Below, in pieces: positions 18,701 to 26,978 of a stretch of 64,000 bases of DNA. The stretch is taken from contig JAIOIH010000014.1 in assembly GCA_019912395.1 (NCBI GenBank), positions 239,449 through 303,448 on the forward strand, given 5' to 3'. The position numbers and the translations under genes were made by a program. The stretch is from Flavobacteriales bacterium. Its GTDB lineage: Bacteria; Bacteroidota; Bacteroidia; Flavobacteriales_F; PHOS-HE28. The notes under the pieces were generated by a model. The model was not told the DNA's origin. It did no database searches and worked only from the letters and a program-made list of their open reading frames with translations. Position 1 is the stretch's first letter. Each line of letters begins with the position of its first letter.

Positions 18701-18956
18701 CTATCTCTTCGGTGATGTCGGCACCATGGGCTACCGCACCACCACCGAGCTCGGCACACCCCAGATCAAGCTCGCCCTGCCCCGCTCGGACGCCGGTGCC
18801 GGCGTGGCGCTCACCATCAAAAAGTTCGGCCCCTTGCAGGACATCAAACCACTGACGATCCGCTTTGACATGCCGCTGGTGCTGTCCAATATCCCCACCG
18901 GGGAGACCGAGCATTTTGCGTTCCGGTATGTGGTGGGGGTGGGAAGGAGTTTTTGA
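15771..18956 (+). CDS. M1-family zinc metallopeptidase fused to an Omp85-like outer-membrane barrel
   Basis: A 1061-residue exported protein with a signal peptide (MRRSTLLLCVLMAGAAFAQ). Residues about 50-620 are a gluzincin aminopeptidase-type domain: GMEYP near residue 357 stands in for the GAMEN exopeptidase motif, HEIGH at about 380-384 and the third zinc ligand Glu about 403, exactly 18 residues after the HExxH block. From about residue 640 the sequence changes to alternating amphipathic strands. It contains GLRGYAGYY near residue 924, which resembles the VRG(F/Y) loop-6 motif of Omp85 proteins, then YLHLDVYLFGDVG, and ends FAFRYVVGVGRSF with a terminal Phe, as in BAM-inserted barrels. 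The peptidase domain should sit on one side of the outer membrane. The barrel call is inference from motifs. Confidence 0.88.
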   Translation: MRRSTLLLCVLMAGAAFAQRYDPLHPPNTFRQADNPYYWKNAPPYPGYWQQDVHYAMDAKLDEVHDRVGGTVNLTYWNNSPDTLREVFFHLYANAAKPGSYMEQLGGDNRARGSAENQDRERGTDVQSMTVNGQEVRREVDNTIMKVTLPEPLLPNGKVSFHYTFVTHWGGMGRMKLFSAWGFKHFDGTQWYPRISVYDRKFGWDTQQHLGHEFHGNFGTFDVALDMPNDMVVEATGWLQNPDEVMPSELRKKLDIANFKDKPWNEAPSVITPYQPGVRKVWKYHAENLHDFAFTADPTYRIDETEWNGIACIAVVQEPHASKWLNAATYCAKVIQVFSEGIGMYGYPKMVVADARDGMEYPMLTLDSGSDPGYRNLFAHEIGHNWFFGMVGNNETYRAMLDEGFTQFLTAWGLEQIDGDTMVTTPAKTAYEQRYTDPVLARDRSVYNSYMRSAVRDELAPINTHSDEFSRLPTGYRLVYFKTATMLYNLEYVLGDELFMAAFRNYFEQWKYKHPYVEDFRQSMIDYTKVDLNWFFDQWIDTDKRIDYAVKGVKHRNADQGQQIRFRRIGDLQMPIDFSVLARNGQTYDFHIPNNWFEKKTSATVLPRWIGFDELQRDYTATVNIPSGIADVRIDTTYRLGDANMLNNSLKFPFTSTFDSHIHNWPDWRTYEGFVRPDLWYNGYDGVKVGVHFHGSYLEYKHKLWFTAWLNTGFGQNLPGAGINTAYDPISFNFRYENATEKLLHGSSVHVAARVLDGLEQYEGGFNWDVPFSNTSFHTNMKFMLRRDSSALTYLIYPDSWEVNALNSTWNTGAKHRYGWRKGNGTLGLEMRTAGIGAVNSFAQVAGTAKNNSRFGKLNLRTRLFAQYGSGTTPRESQLHLAGASPEEMMDDKYVRSIGFVPFDWMGYGADVNHFQQGGGLGLRGYAGYYAPSLDGEGNTILTYAGNTGAAINAELDLDGLVRFRPGKLAQYLHLDVYLFGDVGTMGYRTTTELGTPQIKLALPRSDAGAGVALTIKKFGPLQDIKPLTIRFDMPLVLSNIPTGETEHFAFRYVVGVGRSF

Positions 18957-18966
18957 TCCCGTGACC

Positions 18967-20487
18967 ATGCCCACCCCTGCCCCGTTCATCCCGAAAGTCC
19001 CGGGTACAGGCCGCTCCCGCAGCATGCTCGCCATATGGGCGGCTTTCATGTGCCTGATCGCCGTGGTCAACTACTTCCACGAACCTTGGCGTGATGAATA
19101 CCAGGCGTTGTTGTTGGCCAATAGTTCCTCGGACTTTACGGATGTGGTTTGGCGTGCCCGGTATGAGGGACATCCCTCGCTTTGGTACCTCATCCTATAT
19201 CTGATCCCCAACACATGGGACCAAGTGGCTGTGGCGAAAACCTTGGCAGTTGGCATCATGGCCGGCGCGGGCTGGTTGATCGCCTTTCGCGCACCCTTCC
19301 CCACCGCGATCAAGGCCGGCGTGCTATTCAGCTTTTTCTTCTGCTATGAGTATTCAGCATTCTTCAGGCAATATGGTCTTGCAGTCCTGTTGTTCCTTCT
19401 TGCCATTGCGGCTTTACGGTCGGACCGTCCCGGAAGACATTGGACCGTTTTCATCCCGTTGTCGTTACTGCCGTTCACACAGATCTACGGGGCCTTGCTC
19501 AGCGCCGGGTTGTTCGCCTGCATTGTGTACATGCAATGGCGTGGTGATCGGATCCTGTCAACGCGTTCGGGTATTGCCGCAGCGGGCCTTTACCTCATCG
19601 CTTTTGCGGTCGCGATCTGGGATGTCATTCCGGCCCCGGACGGCAATTTCCATGGTTCTTGGTCCTTGGAGGGAAGCAAGCTGTTGTACGCAATGACCAT
19701 CCCTGCCAAGGCCTTCCTGCCCTTCCCGGCACTTGCACCATGGAATTGGGACAGCACACTGATCGCTGAAGTAGCGGGCAATGCCGGGCCGGTCCTTTCG
19801 GAATGGATACTCGCATCAGTCTCGCTCTTGATCCTTACTTGTGCCACCCTTACACTACGCAAGAGCAGGAGCGCCCAAGTGGTTTTTCTATGCAGTAGTT
19901 TGTTCATCCTGCTCTTCTGTGGGCTCCGCTTCCACGGAAGTCTTCGACACCAAGGAATGATCTTCATCGCATACATCGGTGCGTTATGGTTAGCGCGAAC
20001 GGACCAGTTCGGGAATGCCCAGGGCGAACCTGTGAAAATGCGTTCCTTCCTGCCATTCATCCTTGTCGTCCAGGTGGCTGCGGGAATTACAATGACTACC
20101 GTCGATATTCTGCTTCCCTTCAGCGGATCGGCAGGGACGGCCAAATTCCTGCGTGAAAGTGGACGAGATCAAAACGCCATCTTCTCCGCTTGTGAGGACC
20201 GTGGCATTTCCATTGCCGGCGCGCTGAACCGACCAGTGTACTATCCGATCATTCATCGCAAGGCCACATACATGGAATGGAACAACGACCGTCACTGGGG
20301 CATCCCCGTGGAAGAACATTTGGTGGAGTTCGACTCCTTGGTAACCACCACCCCGGGAATGCTCTACCTGACCGCTGACCCACTTACGGAAGATCAACTG
20401 GCGGAACATGGCCTGGTGTTGATCCATCAGTGTCCCCCAACGATCCGTTCAGATGAGTCCTTCCTGCTTTATAAACGTGAACATTGA
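18967..20487 (+). CDS. GT-C type membrane glycosyltransferase (GT39-like)
   Basis: A 506-residue polytopic membrane protein. The first helix is followed by FHEPWRDEYQALLLA, an acidic first-loop motif like those of polyprenyl-phosphate-dependent GT-C enzymes, and by EGHPSLWYLILYLIP, equivalent to the H-P/P-L-Y region. About ten membrane helices and a soluble C-terminal tail follow. It starts ten bases after the peptidase gene, so read-through is likely. ArnT- or PMT-like transfer of a sugar from a lipid donor is the best guess. Confidence 0.68.
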   Translation: MPTPAPFIPKVPGTGRSRSMLAIWAAFMCLIAVVNYFHEPWRDEYQALLLANSSSDFTDVVWRARYEGHPSLWYLILYLIPNTWDQVAVAKTLAVGIMAGAGWLIAFRAPFPTAIKAGVLFSFFFCYEYSAFFRQYGLAVLLFLLAIAALRSDRPGRHWTVFIPLSLLPFTQIYGALLSAGLFACIVYMQWRGDRILSTRSGIAAAGLYLIAFAVAIWDVIPAPDGNFHGSWSLEGSKLLYAMTIPAKAFLPFPALAPWNWDSTLIAEVAGNAGPVLSEWILASVSLLILTCATLTLRKSRSAQVVFLCSSLFILLFCGLRFHGSLRHQGMIFIAYIGALWLARTDQFGNAQGEPVKMRSFLPFILVVQVAAGITMTTVDILLPFSGSAGTAKFLRESGRDQNAIFSACEDRGISIAGALNRPVYYPIIHRKATYMEWNNDRHWGIPVEEHLVEFDSLVTTTPGMLYLTADPLTEDQLAEHGLVLIHQCPPTIRSDESFLLYKREH

Positions 20488-20527
20488 TCGGATTCTGTGC
20501 CCGAGTGCGAAGTTTTTGAGTAAGCGC

Positions 20528-21616
20528 TTAACGCTTCACGCCACGCCCAGTCCGGACCATCTCCTCCACCAAACTGAGGAACTTCCGCCTTTCCGAAGGA
20601 GGAAACTTATCCATGATGCGCCGCCTTGCCTTTCGGCCCAGAGCATCCAGATCGGATACCAGGGCCACGTCGATCAGTTCCTGCAACCGGTCGGCGTCCT
20701 TCTTCTCCAGAAAGAAGCCGGCATCGCCCACGATCTCCGGTAAGGCGGCCACCGGGCTGGCGATGGGCACGCATTCGCACAACATGGCTTCGCAAGGTGC
20801 GCTGGGAAAGCCTTCCCAGATCGAAAGCTGCAGATAGAAGCGGTGGCGTGCATAAAAGGACGGGAGCTCTTCGTAAGGGATGAAGCCGTGCAGCTCAACG
20901 TTCGACGGAACCCGATCATACCTCATCGCAGGCGTGTTTCCCAGTATGGTGAAATGGCATTGCGGAAATCGGTCGGCCATTTCGAAGATCAGGTCGATCC
21001 CCTTGCGGTGGAAGTTCGGCACGTTCATCTGGGCAGCCGTGATGAACGAACCCGGCTCCTTCGCCACATCGCACCGGAAGCGCTCAGGGTCGTATCCGTA
21101 GGCGATCACCGTGTACGGCGTTCGGATCCCGGGAAACAGACCGCGATATCCCTGCCTCAGTGGATCACGCGGATCGGAGGTGTAGGTGTGCTCGCTTTCC
21201 ACCAAGTGTTCATCGACCGGTGCAAGATGATCGGCGAGTTTTAAGGACCACTTGGTGATCGGACCGAGCGGCCAACGGGCGAAATTCCCATATCCGATCG
21301 ACGGGAACTTCACGCAGTCGGTGCCACCGAGCACCAGCAGTACGGGCTTGCGGAACAACCGACCGAAAAGACAAGGCAACATGGAATGGTATCCTGCGAA
21401 TTGGCACACGATGATCGAACCGGATGGCACCTTGCGAAATAGAAAAACGAACTGGCGCAACAGGCTGAACGGTGTGATCCACTTACGCTTCGGCTTGAAG
21501 TGGAATACCGATACGTTGAATGCTTCGCTCAACAACGTGATATCGTTCCGCGCGAAGGACACGAGCACGGGTGTGCAGTAAACGAGCCCTCGCTCCGCCC
21601 CCGATCCTTTGCTCAT
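20528..21616 (-). CDS. Family 4 glycosyltransferase
   Basis: GT-B glycosyltransferase of 362 residues. Visible blocks: VLLVLGGTDC in the N-terminal half, then FTILGNTP, a site similar to the donor-domain start, and IWEGFPSAPCEAMLCECVPI, which holds the E-x7-E type motif (E-G-F-P-S-A-P-C-E) of GT4 enzymes. It lies divergent from the SDR gene, 53 bases away. A promoter-like box only four bases from the ATG suggests a leaderless mRNA. Donor unknown. Confidence 0.87.
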   Translation of the reverse strand: MSKGSGAERGLVYCTPVLVSFARNDITLLSEAFNVSVFHFKPKRKWITPFSLLRQFVFLFRKVPSGSIIVCQFAGYHSMLPCLFGRLFRKPVLLVLGGTDCVKFPSIGYGNFARWPLGPITKWSLKLADHLAPVDEHLVESEHTYTSDPRDPLRQGYRGLFPGIRTPYTVIAYGYDPERFRCDVAKEPGSFITAAQMNVPNFHRKGIDLIFEMADRFPQCHFTILGNTPAMRYDRVPSNVELHGFIPYEELPSFYARHRFYLQLSIWEGFPSAPCEAMLCECVPIASPVAALPEIVGDAGFFLEKKDADRLQELIDVALVSDLDALGRKARRRIMDKFPPSERRKFLSLVEEMVRTGRGVKR

Positions 21617-21669
21617 TCGGCGAAACTACGGGCACTCGATCATCCTGCAATCCCTTTCTTTGCCTCCCC

Positions 21670-22377
21670 ATGATCCTCGGTTCCGGCCTGCTCGCCCGTG
21701 CATTCGAATCCCTACGGGGCGATGACCGTGTCCTTGTGTTCGCATCGGGCGTCTCCAATTCATCCACTGCCACGGAGGCCGACCATGCCCGCGAACGGAA
21801 CCTTTTGTTGCAACAAGTGGGCACCACGGCAAGGTTGGTCTATTTCAGCACCTGCAGCCTGTTCGACCCCACCCTCGCGGATTCCGGATACATCCTTCAC
21901 AAGCTGCGGATGGAGGAACTTATCCGCGACCGCTTTAAGGAACACACCATCCTCCGGCTGCCCAATGTGGTGGGGCACAGCACCAATCCCCATACCCTGT
22001 GCAACCATATCCGGGACAGTATCCTATCAGGCCGAAAGATCAATGTGCAGGTCAGCGCTTGCCGATACCTGATGGGGGTGGATATGGTCACCGCCGCCTG
22101 TACACCGCTGCTGTTGAGCGAACGCTCACGTGACCGGTCCATCAATGTCTGTTTCGACCATCCGGTACCAGTACCGGAACTGGTAAGTGCCATGGAGCGC
22201 GTGCTTCACAAAAAGGCGGTGATCAAGGAAGTGGACTCCGGCTCCTGCTATGAAGTGGATCACGTTGAATTCAAGCGGTACTGGCTCGCGCACCTCAACC
22301 TGCCATGGCCCGCGTCCGACCATTGGCGCTCCATGCTCTTGAAATATTACGGCAAGGCCATGCCTTCGACCAGCTGA
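21670..22377 (+). CDS. Atypical NAD(P)-dependent sugar epimerase/dehydratase (SDR)
   Basis: A 235-residue short-chain dehydrogenase-like protein. It begins directly with the nucleotide-binding turn (MILGSGLLARAF, a variant of GxxGxxG) and has VYFSTCSLF before the catalytic-type Y-x-x-x-K (YILHK, Tyr74 and Lys78). It is shorter than classic extended SDRs of about 310 residues, so the substrate domain is reduced. The ATG at 21670 is the only start giving a sensible Rossmann N-terminus. Context suggests nucleotide-sugar modification, but the reaction is unknown. Confidence 0.75.
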   Translation: MILGSGLLARAFESLRGDDRVLVFASGVSNSSTATEADHARERNLLLQQVGTTARLVYFSTCSLFDPTLADSGYILHKLRMEELIRDRFKEHTILRLPNVVGHSTNPHTLCNHIRDSILSGRKINVQVSACRYLMGVDMVTAACTPLLLSERSRDRSINVCFDHPVPVPELVSAMERVLHKKAVIKEVDSGSCYEVDHVEFKRYWLAHLNLPWPASDHWRSMLLKYYGKAMPSTS

Positions 22378-22460
22378 CCGGCTTAAGCCATTGGCGGGAA
22401 TACCAAACGTGCATGCCAATCCGGCCACACGTCGGTCCATCCCGCACCATGCTTCCCCGA

Positions 22461-23228
22461 TCACTCCACCTTGATGCCGATGCGACCCGTATAGTCGATC
22501 CGGTTCAGGAGCATGTTCACCTTGTGTGCATCAACATATTCCAGCACGGCTTTCCGCGCCCCTTCCCAGTGGCCAAAATCATCGATAATGAGCACTCCCC
22601 GTTGGACCAATAGAGGATATAGGTGTATAAGTTCATGCATGGTGGAGGAATACCAATCCGTGTCCAACCGGAGCAATGCGATCGGCCCCGTAGGTGCCCG
22701 GCCAGGTAAGGTCTCTTCAACCTTGCCCTTGATCAAGTGGATGCGTTCCTCGGGATATCCCACGCTCAGCATGTTCCGTTTTACCTCATCAAGGGAAGAA
22801 TAGCACCAAGAGGATGAATCCTCATTCACCGAAGTTTCATCAAATGTGCCTTGGGCGCGCTCACCGGTAAGGCTCCGGTCCATGTCATCCGGCTTGGGCA
22901 TCCCCTCGAAGGTGTCGAAGAGATAAATATCCCGGTCCAGAACGCCCTTGCTCTTGAGGCAAGCAGCGATCATCATGGCGCTTCCCCCTCTCCAGACGCC
23001 ACATTCCACGAAAGCACCCTCAAGCTTTGTGTCCACCACGTGCATGCACGCGGCATACAACGCGTACATACGCTCCCTCGAGGTCATGGTATAGGGTGAG
23101 CACTTTGCGTACAGCTCCACGAAGAGGGGATCATCCATCAGTGCAGGATCACGCACCTGGGTGCCACTGATGTCGAGCAGCCACTTGCCCATGGTCCTTG
23201 CCACCTTCCCCGCGAAACTTGTTCCCAT
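22461..23228 (-). CDS. TylF/MycF-type O-methyltransferase
   Basis: A 255-residue SAM- and metal-dependent methyltransferase of the macrocin O-methyltransferase family, which methylates sugar hydroxyls. It shows FVECGVWRGGSAMMIA (SAM-binding loop), YLFDTFEGMPKPDD, ALLRLDTDWYSST and LIIDDFGHWEGARKAV, the last two providing the metal-binding Asp residues. Length fits the family. In a glycan cluster it probably makes an O-methyl sugar. It is convergent with the SDR gene and divergent from the next methyltransferase. Confidence 0.88.
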   Translation of the reverse strand: MGTSFAGKVARTMGKWLLDISGTQVRDPALMDDPLFVELYAKCSPYTMTSRERMYALYAACMHVVDTKLEGAFVECGVWRGGSAMMIAACLKSKGVLDRDIYLFDTFEGMPKPDDMDRSLTGERAQGTFDETSVNEDSSSWCYSSLDEVKRNMLSVGYPEERIHLIKGKVEETLPGRAPTGPIALLRLDTDWYSSTMHELIHLYPLLVQRGVLIIDDFGHWEGARKAVLEYVDAHKVNMLLNRIDYTGRIGIKVE

Positions 23229-23320
23229 AATACCTTGCCTATGATGATCCGAGCTGATGCAGGATCTTGCAAGGATACACTGCTCGCTGAAAACTACTTT
23301 CGCCGCCTCCGAACCGACCC

Positions 23321-23992
23321 ATGTCCCTGCTCAATATCCTTCCGAACTGGCTGGCCAAGCCGGCATATCGCCAGTTGAATAATTTGCTGGGCAAGGCGCG
23401 TGCAAGGCAGAGTGGTGCCATCCCGAAGGTGGAACTGCGGGAGGAACATCTCTCGAACCTACGGGTGGTGACGGACCGGAATGCCTTCCTGATGCAGATC
23501 CCCAAGGGCGGCACGGTGGCGGAAATGGGGGTGGCCAACGGCGACTTTTCCGAAATGATCCTGGCTATCTGTGAACCCGATGTGCTTCATCTGGTGGATT
23601 TCTGGGGAAGCGACCGCTATGCCACGGGACGGGCTCGTGTCGAGGAGCGGTTCAAGCAGGAGATCGGATCCGGGAAGGTGGTGGTCGACCTGGGCCTTTC
23701 CATGGAGGTACTGCCCCGCTTTCCGCAGGCCTTTTTCGATTGGGTCTACATCGATACCGACCATGGATACCCGGTAACGGCAGCGGAGCTTGAGCTTGTG
23801 CGCACCAAGGTGAAGCCGGGGGGCATTATCGCCGGTCACGATTACGTCACGGGCAACTGGGATGGCGGCGTGCGCTACGGCGTGGTGGAGGCCGTGCATG
23901 AGTTTTGCGTGAAATATCACTGGGAGCTGATCCTGCTCACGCACGAGACCGATCGTCATTTGAGCTTCGCGATCCGGGAGATCGCCAAGTAG
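23321..23992 (+). CDS. Class I SAM-dependent methyltransferase (type 24-like)
   Basis: A 223-residue methyltransferase. VAEMGVANGDFSEMIL is the SAM-binding motif, HLVDFWGSD gives the acidic residue after strand 2, and FDWVYIDTDHGYPVTAAEL with GGIIAGHDY matches the type 24 pattern of small-molecule or sugar methyltransferases. A -7-like box TACTTTCG lies at 23295-23302, 18 bases before the ATG. It is convergent with the second flippase gene. Confidence 0.82.
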   Translation: MSLLNILPNWLAKPAYRQLNNLLGKARARQSGAIPKVELREEHLSNLRVVTDRNAFLMQIPKGGTVAEMGVANGDFSEMILAICEPDVLHLVDFWGSDRYATGRARVEERFKQEIGSGKVVVDLGLSMEVLPRFPQAFFDWVYIDTDHGYPVTAAELELVRTKVKPGGIIAGHDYVTGNWDGGVRYGVVEAVHEFCVKYHWELILLTHETDRHLSFAIREIAK

Positions 23993-24024
23993 GGCCTACA
24001 GGAGCGTCATTCTTCCTCCGGCTG

Positions 24025-25524
24025 CTACCCGCGCTTTAGCGACGCCCCGAAACCTCGCAGCAACTTTCGGGCTTGGGTGCCCAGCTCCGGGGCGATGCCC
24101 AGCACGTGCACCACGGACCAGTAGACCGCCGTCAGGAGCAAGGAGCGCCACACCATGTCCATCATCGGGGAGCCGTAGTGGGGCAGGAACCAGAACACGC
24201 CCGTTACGGCGCCGATCATGGTCAAGGCCCGGAGGGTCATCCCGTCGAAAGGCCAGAGGTTGAATTTCCGCTGCAGGAAGATCACACGCCAACCCACAAT
24301 GATCAACACGGAAACAAACGTGCTCCATGCGGCGCCAATAATGCCCCACCAGAGCAGGAAGAGGTAGTCCAGCACAATGTTCAACACCAAGTACACGGCA
24401 CCGCTCATCGCATCGAAGGAATAACTGCGCGAGGTGCTGATGATGCCGGCGCTCAGTCCGGTGGAGAGGCTGATCACATGTGCAATGCCCAGGATGAACA
24501 TCACCGGTTTCCCGATGCCATACTCCGGTTGCAGGAAGCTGAAGATCGCATCCGCGTTGGTGCACAGGCCAAGCAGGATGAAGGCGGAAACCACGAGCTG
24601 GATGCTCGCGGTGCGGTGGTACAGCATCCGGATCTGGGCGTTGTCACGCTTCTTCCAGGCCTCGGCCAGCAAGGGGATCGTGGGCTGCAACAAGGCACGC
24701 GCCGGGATGGTGATCACGCTGGCAAGGAACATCGCCACGGCGTAGAACGCCACATAGGAAAGTCCGTCGTGCAGCATCGCACCCACCATCACCTGGTCGA
24801 TGTTGCCCACGGCGATGCCGGCGATCCCGCTGGCGAAGGTGAACAGGCTGTAGCGCACCATGCTCTTGCGCATGCGCTTGCCCACGCGCATGTGGGCAAG
24901 GCCCAGCCGGAACTCCCCCGCACGCCAGAGGTCGAAAAGCAGCATGGCCGTGGTGAGGACGAACGTGCCGACATACAACAGGAGGAAGAGCGTGAAGCTC
25001 ATATCCCACAAGGCATACGCGGCGATCAGCAGGGTCTGCAGCACGCGCAAGAGGAACTCCCGAGCGAAGACCGGCGCGATGCTGCGGTTCACTGAACGGC
25101 TGAAGCCCCGCAGGATCAGCAGGTAGACTTCCGCCAACACCAGCGGCAGCACCAATAGCCCGAAGCGCTGGTAAAGTCCGCTGCTGTCGCTGAACCAGCG
25201 CACGAACTGCTCGTGGAACAGCCCGAGCACCAGCATGGCGATAAAGGCACCCAACGTGGACACGCCCAGGGCCAATCCAAAAAGTCCGCGATGTCCGTTG
25301 GCCTTGTCCCGGAAATAAGGGAAGTAGCGGATCACGGTGTTCTCCCCGCCGAAGTGCGCGATCTGCGCGGCCACCACGGCAATGCTGACGATCAAGCGGG
25401 TGAGGCCAAATTCATCCGGGGTGAGTAGCCGGGGAAAGAGCAGGGCCATATTGACAAAGCCCAAGCCCATGCCCACGATGGTGAGCAGGGTGTTCCAGGT
25501 GGCTTGGCGTGCTACGATGCCCAT
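24025..25524 (-). CDS. Wzx-like polysaccharide flippase (second copy)
   Basis: A 499-residue inner-membrane protein with about 14 hydrophobic segments, in the same superfamily as the protein at 192-1535 but clearly distinct in sequence. N-terminal block VARQATWNTLLTIVGMGLGF and then LFPRLLTPDEFGLTRLI are typical of polysaccharide export flippases. The ATG at 25524 is preferred over a TTG four codons upstream. Two flippases in one region suggest either two glycans or a two-part locus. The C-terminus is basic. Confidence 0.86.
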   Translation of the reverse strand: MGIVARQATWNTLLTIVGMGLGFVNMALLFPRLLTPDEFGLTRLIVSIAVVAAQIAHFGGENTVIRYFPYFRDKANGHRGLFGLALGVSTLGAFIAMLVLGLFHEQFVRWFSDSSGLYQRFGLLVLPLVLAEVYLLILRGFSRSVNRSIAPVFAREFLLRVLQTLLIAAYALWDMSFTLFLLLYVGTFVLTTAMLLFDLWRAGEFRLGLAHMRVGKRMRKSMVRYSLFTFASGIAGIAVGNIDQVMVGAMLHDGLSYVAFYAVAMFLASVITIPARALLQPTIPLLAEAWKKRDNAQIRMLYHRTASIQLVVSAFILLGLCTNADAIFSFLQPEYGIGKPVMFILGIAHVISLSTGLSAGIISTSRSYSFDAMSGAVYLVLNIVLDYLFLLWWGIIGAAWSTFVSVLIIVGWRVIFLQRKFNLWPFDGMTLRALTMIGAVTGVFWFLPHYGSPMMDMVWRSLLLTAVYWSVVHVLGIAPELGTQARKLLRGFGASLKRG

Positions 25525-25577
25525 TGAGGTGCGCAAGATGGAGAGATTCTGAATGGAACGCGGATAACGCAGATGGT

Positions 25578-25596
25578 GCAGATCAACGCTGATCTG
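25578..25596. repeat. Short dispersed hairpin repeat, copy 1
   Basis: In the gap between flippase and glycosyltransferase genes, CAGATCA (25579-25585) and TGATCTG (25590-25596) form a perfect seven-base stem with a four-base loop. A 17-base core starting at 25578 recurs at 43862-43878 with one mismatch. Function unknown. Confidence 0.55.
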
Positions 25597-25626
25597 ACCG
25601 CCGCGAATGGAAAGCGCCCTTTCATA

Positions 25627-26895
25627 TTAAAGCGCATTCAACGCACCCACCACCTGCTCACAGGTAGCCGCCCGCGACCAGCGCGGATCCGGTTCCGAAG
25701 CTGGAGCGCTGAACATCGCCTTGATGCGGGCGCGTTGTTCCTGCAGACTTGGGCGATCGATCACGGCGTGCGGTTCGCGATCCAACACTCGCGATACATC
25801 CCCTGCGGTGGGAGCCACGCCCAGGATCGGACGTCCGGCGCTGATGTACTCGAAGAGCTTGCCCGGAAGGATGCCCATGAGGTTCGGCGTATCGTTCACC
25901 AAAAGCAGCAGCACCCGTGCGCGTTGCATCTGGCGCATGGCCTCCTTGTGCGTTACCCGCCCGGTGCGTTCCAGGTGCGCAGCCAAGCCAACTTGTGTGA
26001 CGCTTTCCGCGATCGTGTGATCCACCGGGCCGACGAAATGCAGCTTGAATTTCGCAGCGAAAGCGGGATCCTCATCACAGATGGCCTTCAGTGCTTTCCA
26101 GAGTTCGGGCGCATTGCGCGTGGGCGAAAGTGAGCCGATGTGGACCAGGCTGAACGCATCATCCACCGGCTCAGGCGGCGATGGCAGATCATCCGGGTCG
26201 TAGCCGTTCGTGACCACCTCTACGTTCGCCGCGCCCAGCTTCCTGAGATCATCAGCCCAATGCCACGATACCGTGAGCACCTGGTCCGCTTCGCGCAGCA
26301 CCTCCCCCTCCAAGCGTTTGTGCTTTGCATCCGCCCAGCGGGTCAGCTTCAATTGTGCATAGAAGTCGATGTCCGTCCACGGGTCGCGGAAGTCGGCGAT
26401 CCATTTTATGCCCAACGTGCGTTTCAGCTCCAGACCGATCAAGTGCATGCTGTGCGGCGGACCGGTGGTGATGATGGCGTCCACGGGGTTCTTGCACAGG
26501 TATTGCTTCAGGAACTTCACCGAAGGGCGCACCCACCACACGCGTGCATCGGGGATGAAGAAGTTGCTGCGCACCCAGAGCGCGAAATCCTCCTTCCATC
26601 CACCCTGTTTCTTCTCGTTGAGGAAGCCCACCTGCACCTTCTCCTTTGTGCTTCGGCCGGTAAAGCGCTTGTACAGGTTGAAGGGTTCCGTGATGGGCCG
26701 CTTCACCACTTCGATATCGCCGCGCACATCCTTCAGCAAACCGGGATCGTCCGCCACCACCTCCGGGTTATCCGGCGTGTAGATCACCGGTTGCCAGCCG
26801 TGCTCCGGCAGCAGTTTGCTCAGCTTCAGCCAGCGGTACACGCCCGCACCCCCGTTGGGCGGCCAGTAGTAGGTGATGATGAGGACGCGCTTCAC
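25627..26895 (-). CDS. Family 4 glycosyltransferase
   Basis: GT-B enzyme of 422 residues starting at GTG 26895 (MKRVLIITYYWPPNGGAGVY, the glycine-rich acceptor-domain loop of GT4). It has DAIITTGPPHSMHLIGL, KWIADFRDPW, SLVHIGSLSPTRN at the donor-domain start, and LPGKLFEYISAGRPILG, where the Glu of the donor site lies. This pattern is common in Bacteroidota glycosyltransferases of extracellular polysaccharide loci. It ends 102 bases from the flippase start on the same strand. Confidence 0.88.
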   Translation of the reverse strand: MKRVLIITYYWPPNGGAGVYRWLKLSKLLPEHGWQPVIYTPDNPEVVADDPGLLKDVRGDIEVVKRPITEPFNLYKRFTGRSTKEKVQVGFLNEKKQGGWKEDFALWVRSNFFIPDARVWWVRPSVKFLKQYLCKNPVDAIITTGPPHSMHLIGLELKRTLGIKWIADFRDPWTDIDFYAQLKLTRWADAKHKRLEGEVLREADQVLTVSWHWADDLRKLGAANVEVVTNGYDPDDLPSPPEPVDDAFSLVHIGSLSPTRNAPELWKALKAICDEDPAFAAKFKLHFVGPVDHTIAESVTQVGLAAHLERTGRVTHKEAMRQMQRARVLLLLVNDTPNLMGILPGKLFEYISAGRPILGVAPTAGDVSRVLDREPHAVIDRPSLQEQRARIKAMFSAPASEPDPRWSRAATCEQVVGALNAL

Positions 26896-26910
26896 TGCGA
26901 TCAGAAAATG

Positions 26911-26934
26911 AGACGATCAGATGATCAGATGATG
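26911..26934. repeat. 24-base GATCAGAT-type dispersed repeat, copy 1
   Basis: The 24 bases here are identical to 43788-43811, almost 17 kb away, and the match continues with scattered differences for about ten more bases. It is built from overlapping GATCAGATGATC units, and in both places it lies between genes near a gene end. It looks like a small dispersed repeat. Confidence 0.7.
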
Positions 26935-26978
26935 GAATGCCTTTCTCCGACGCATTCTCGCAGATCAGAACACAAGAC

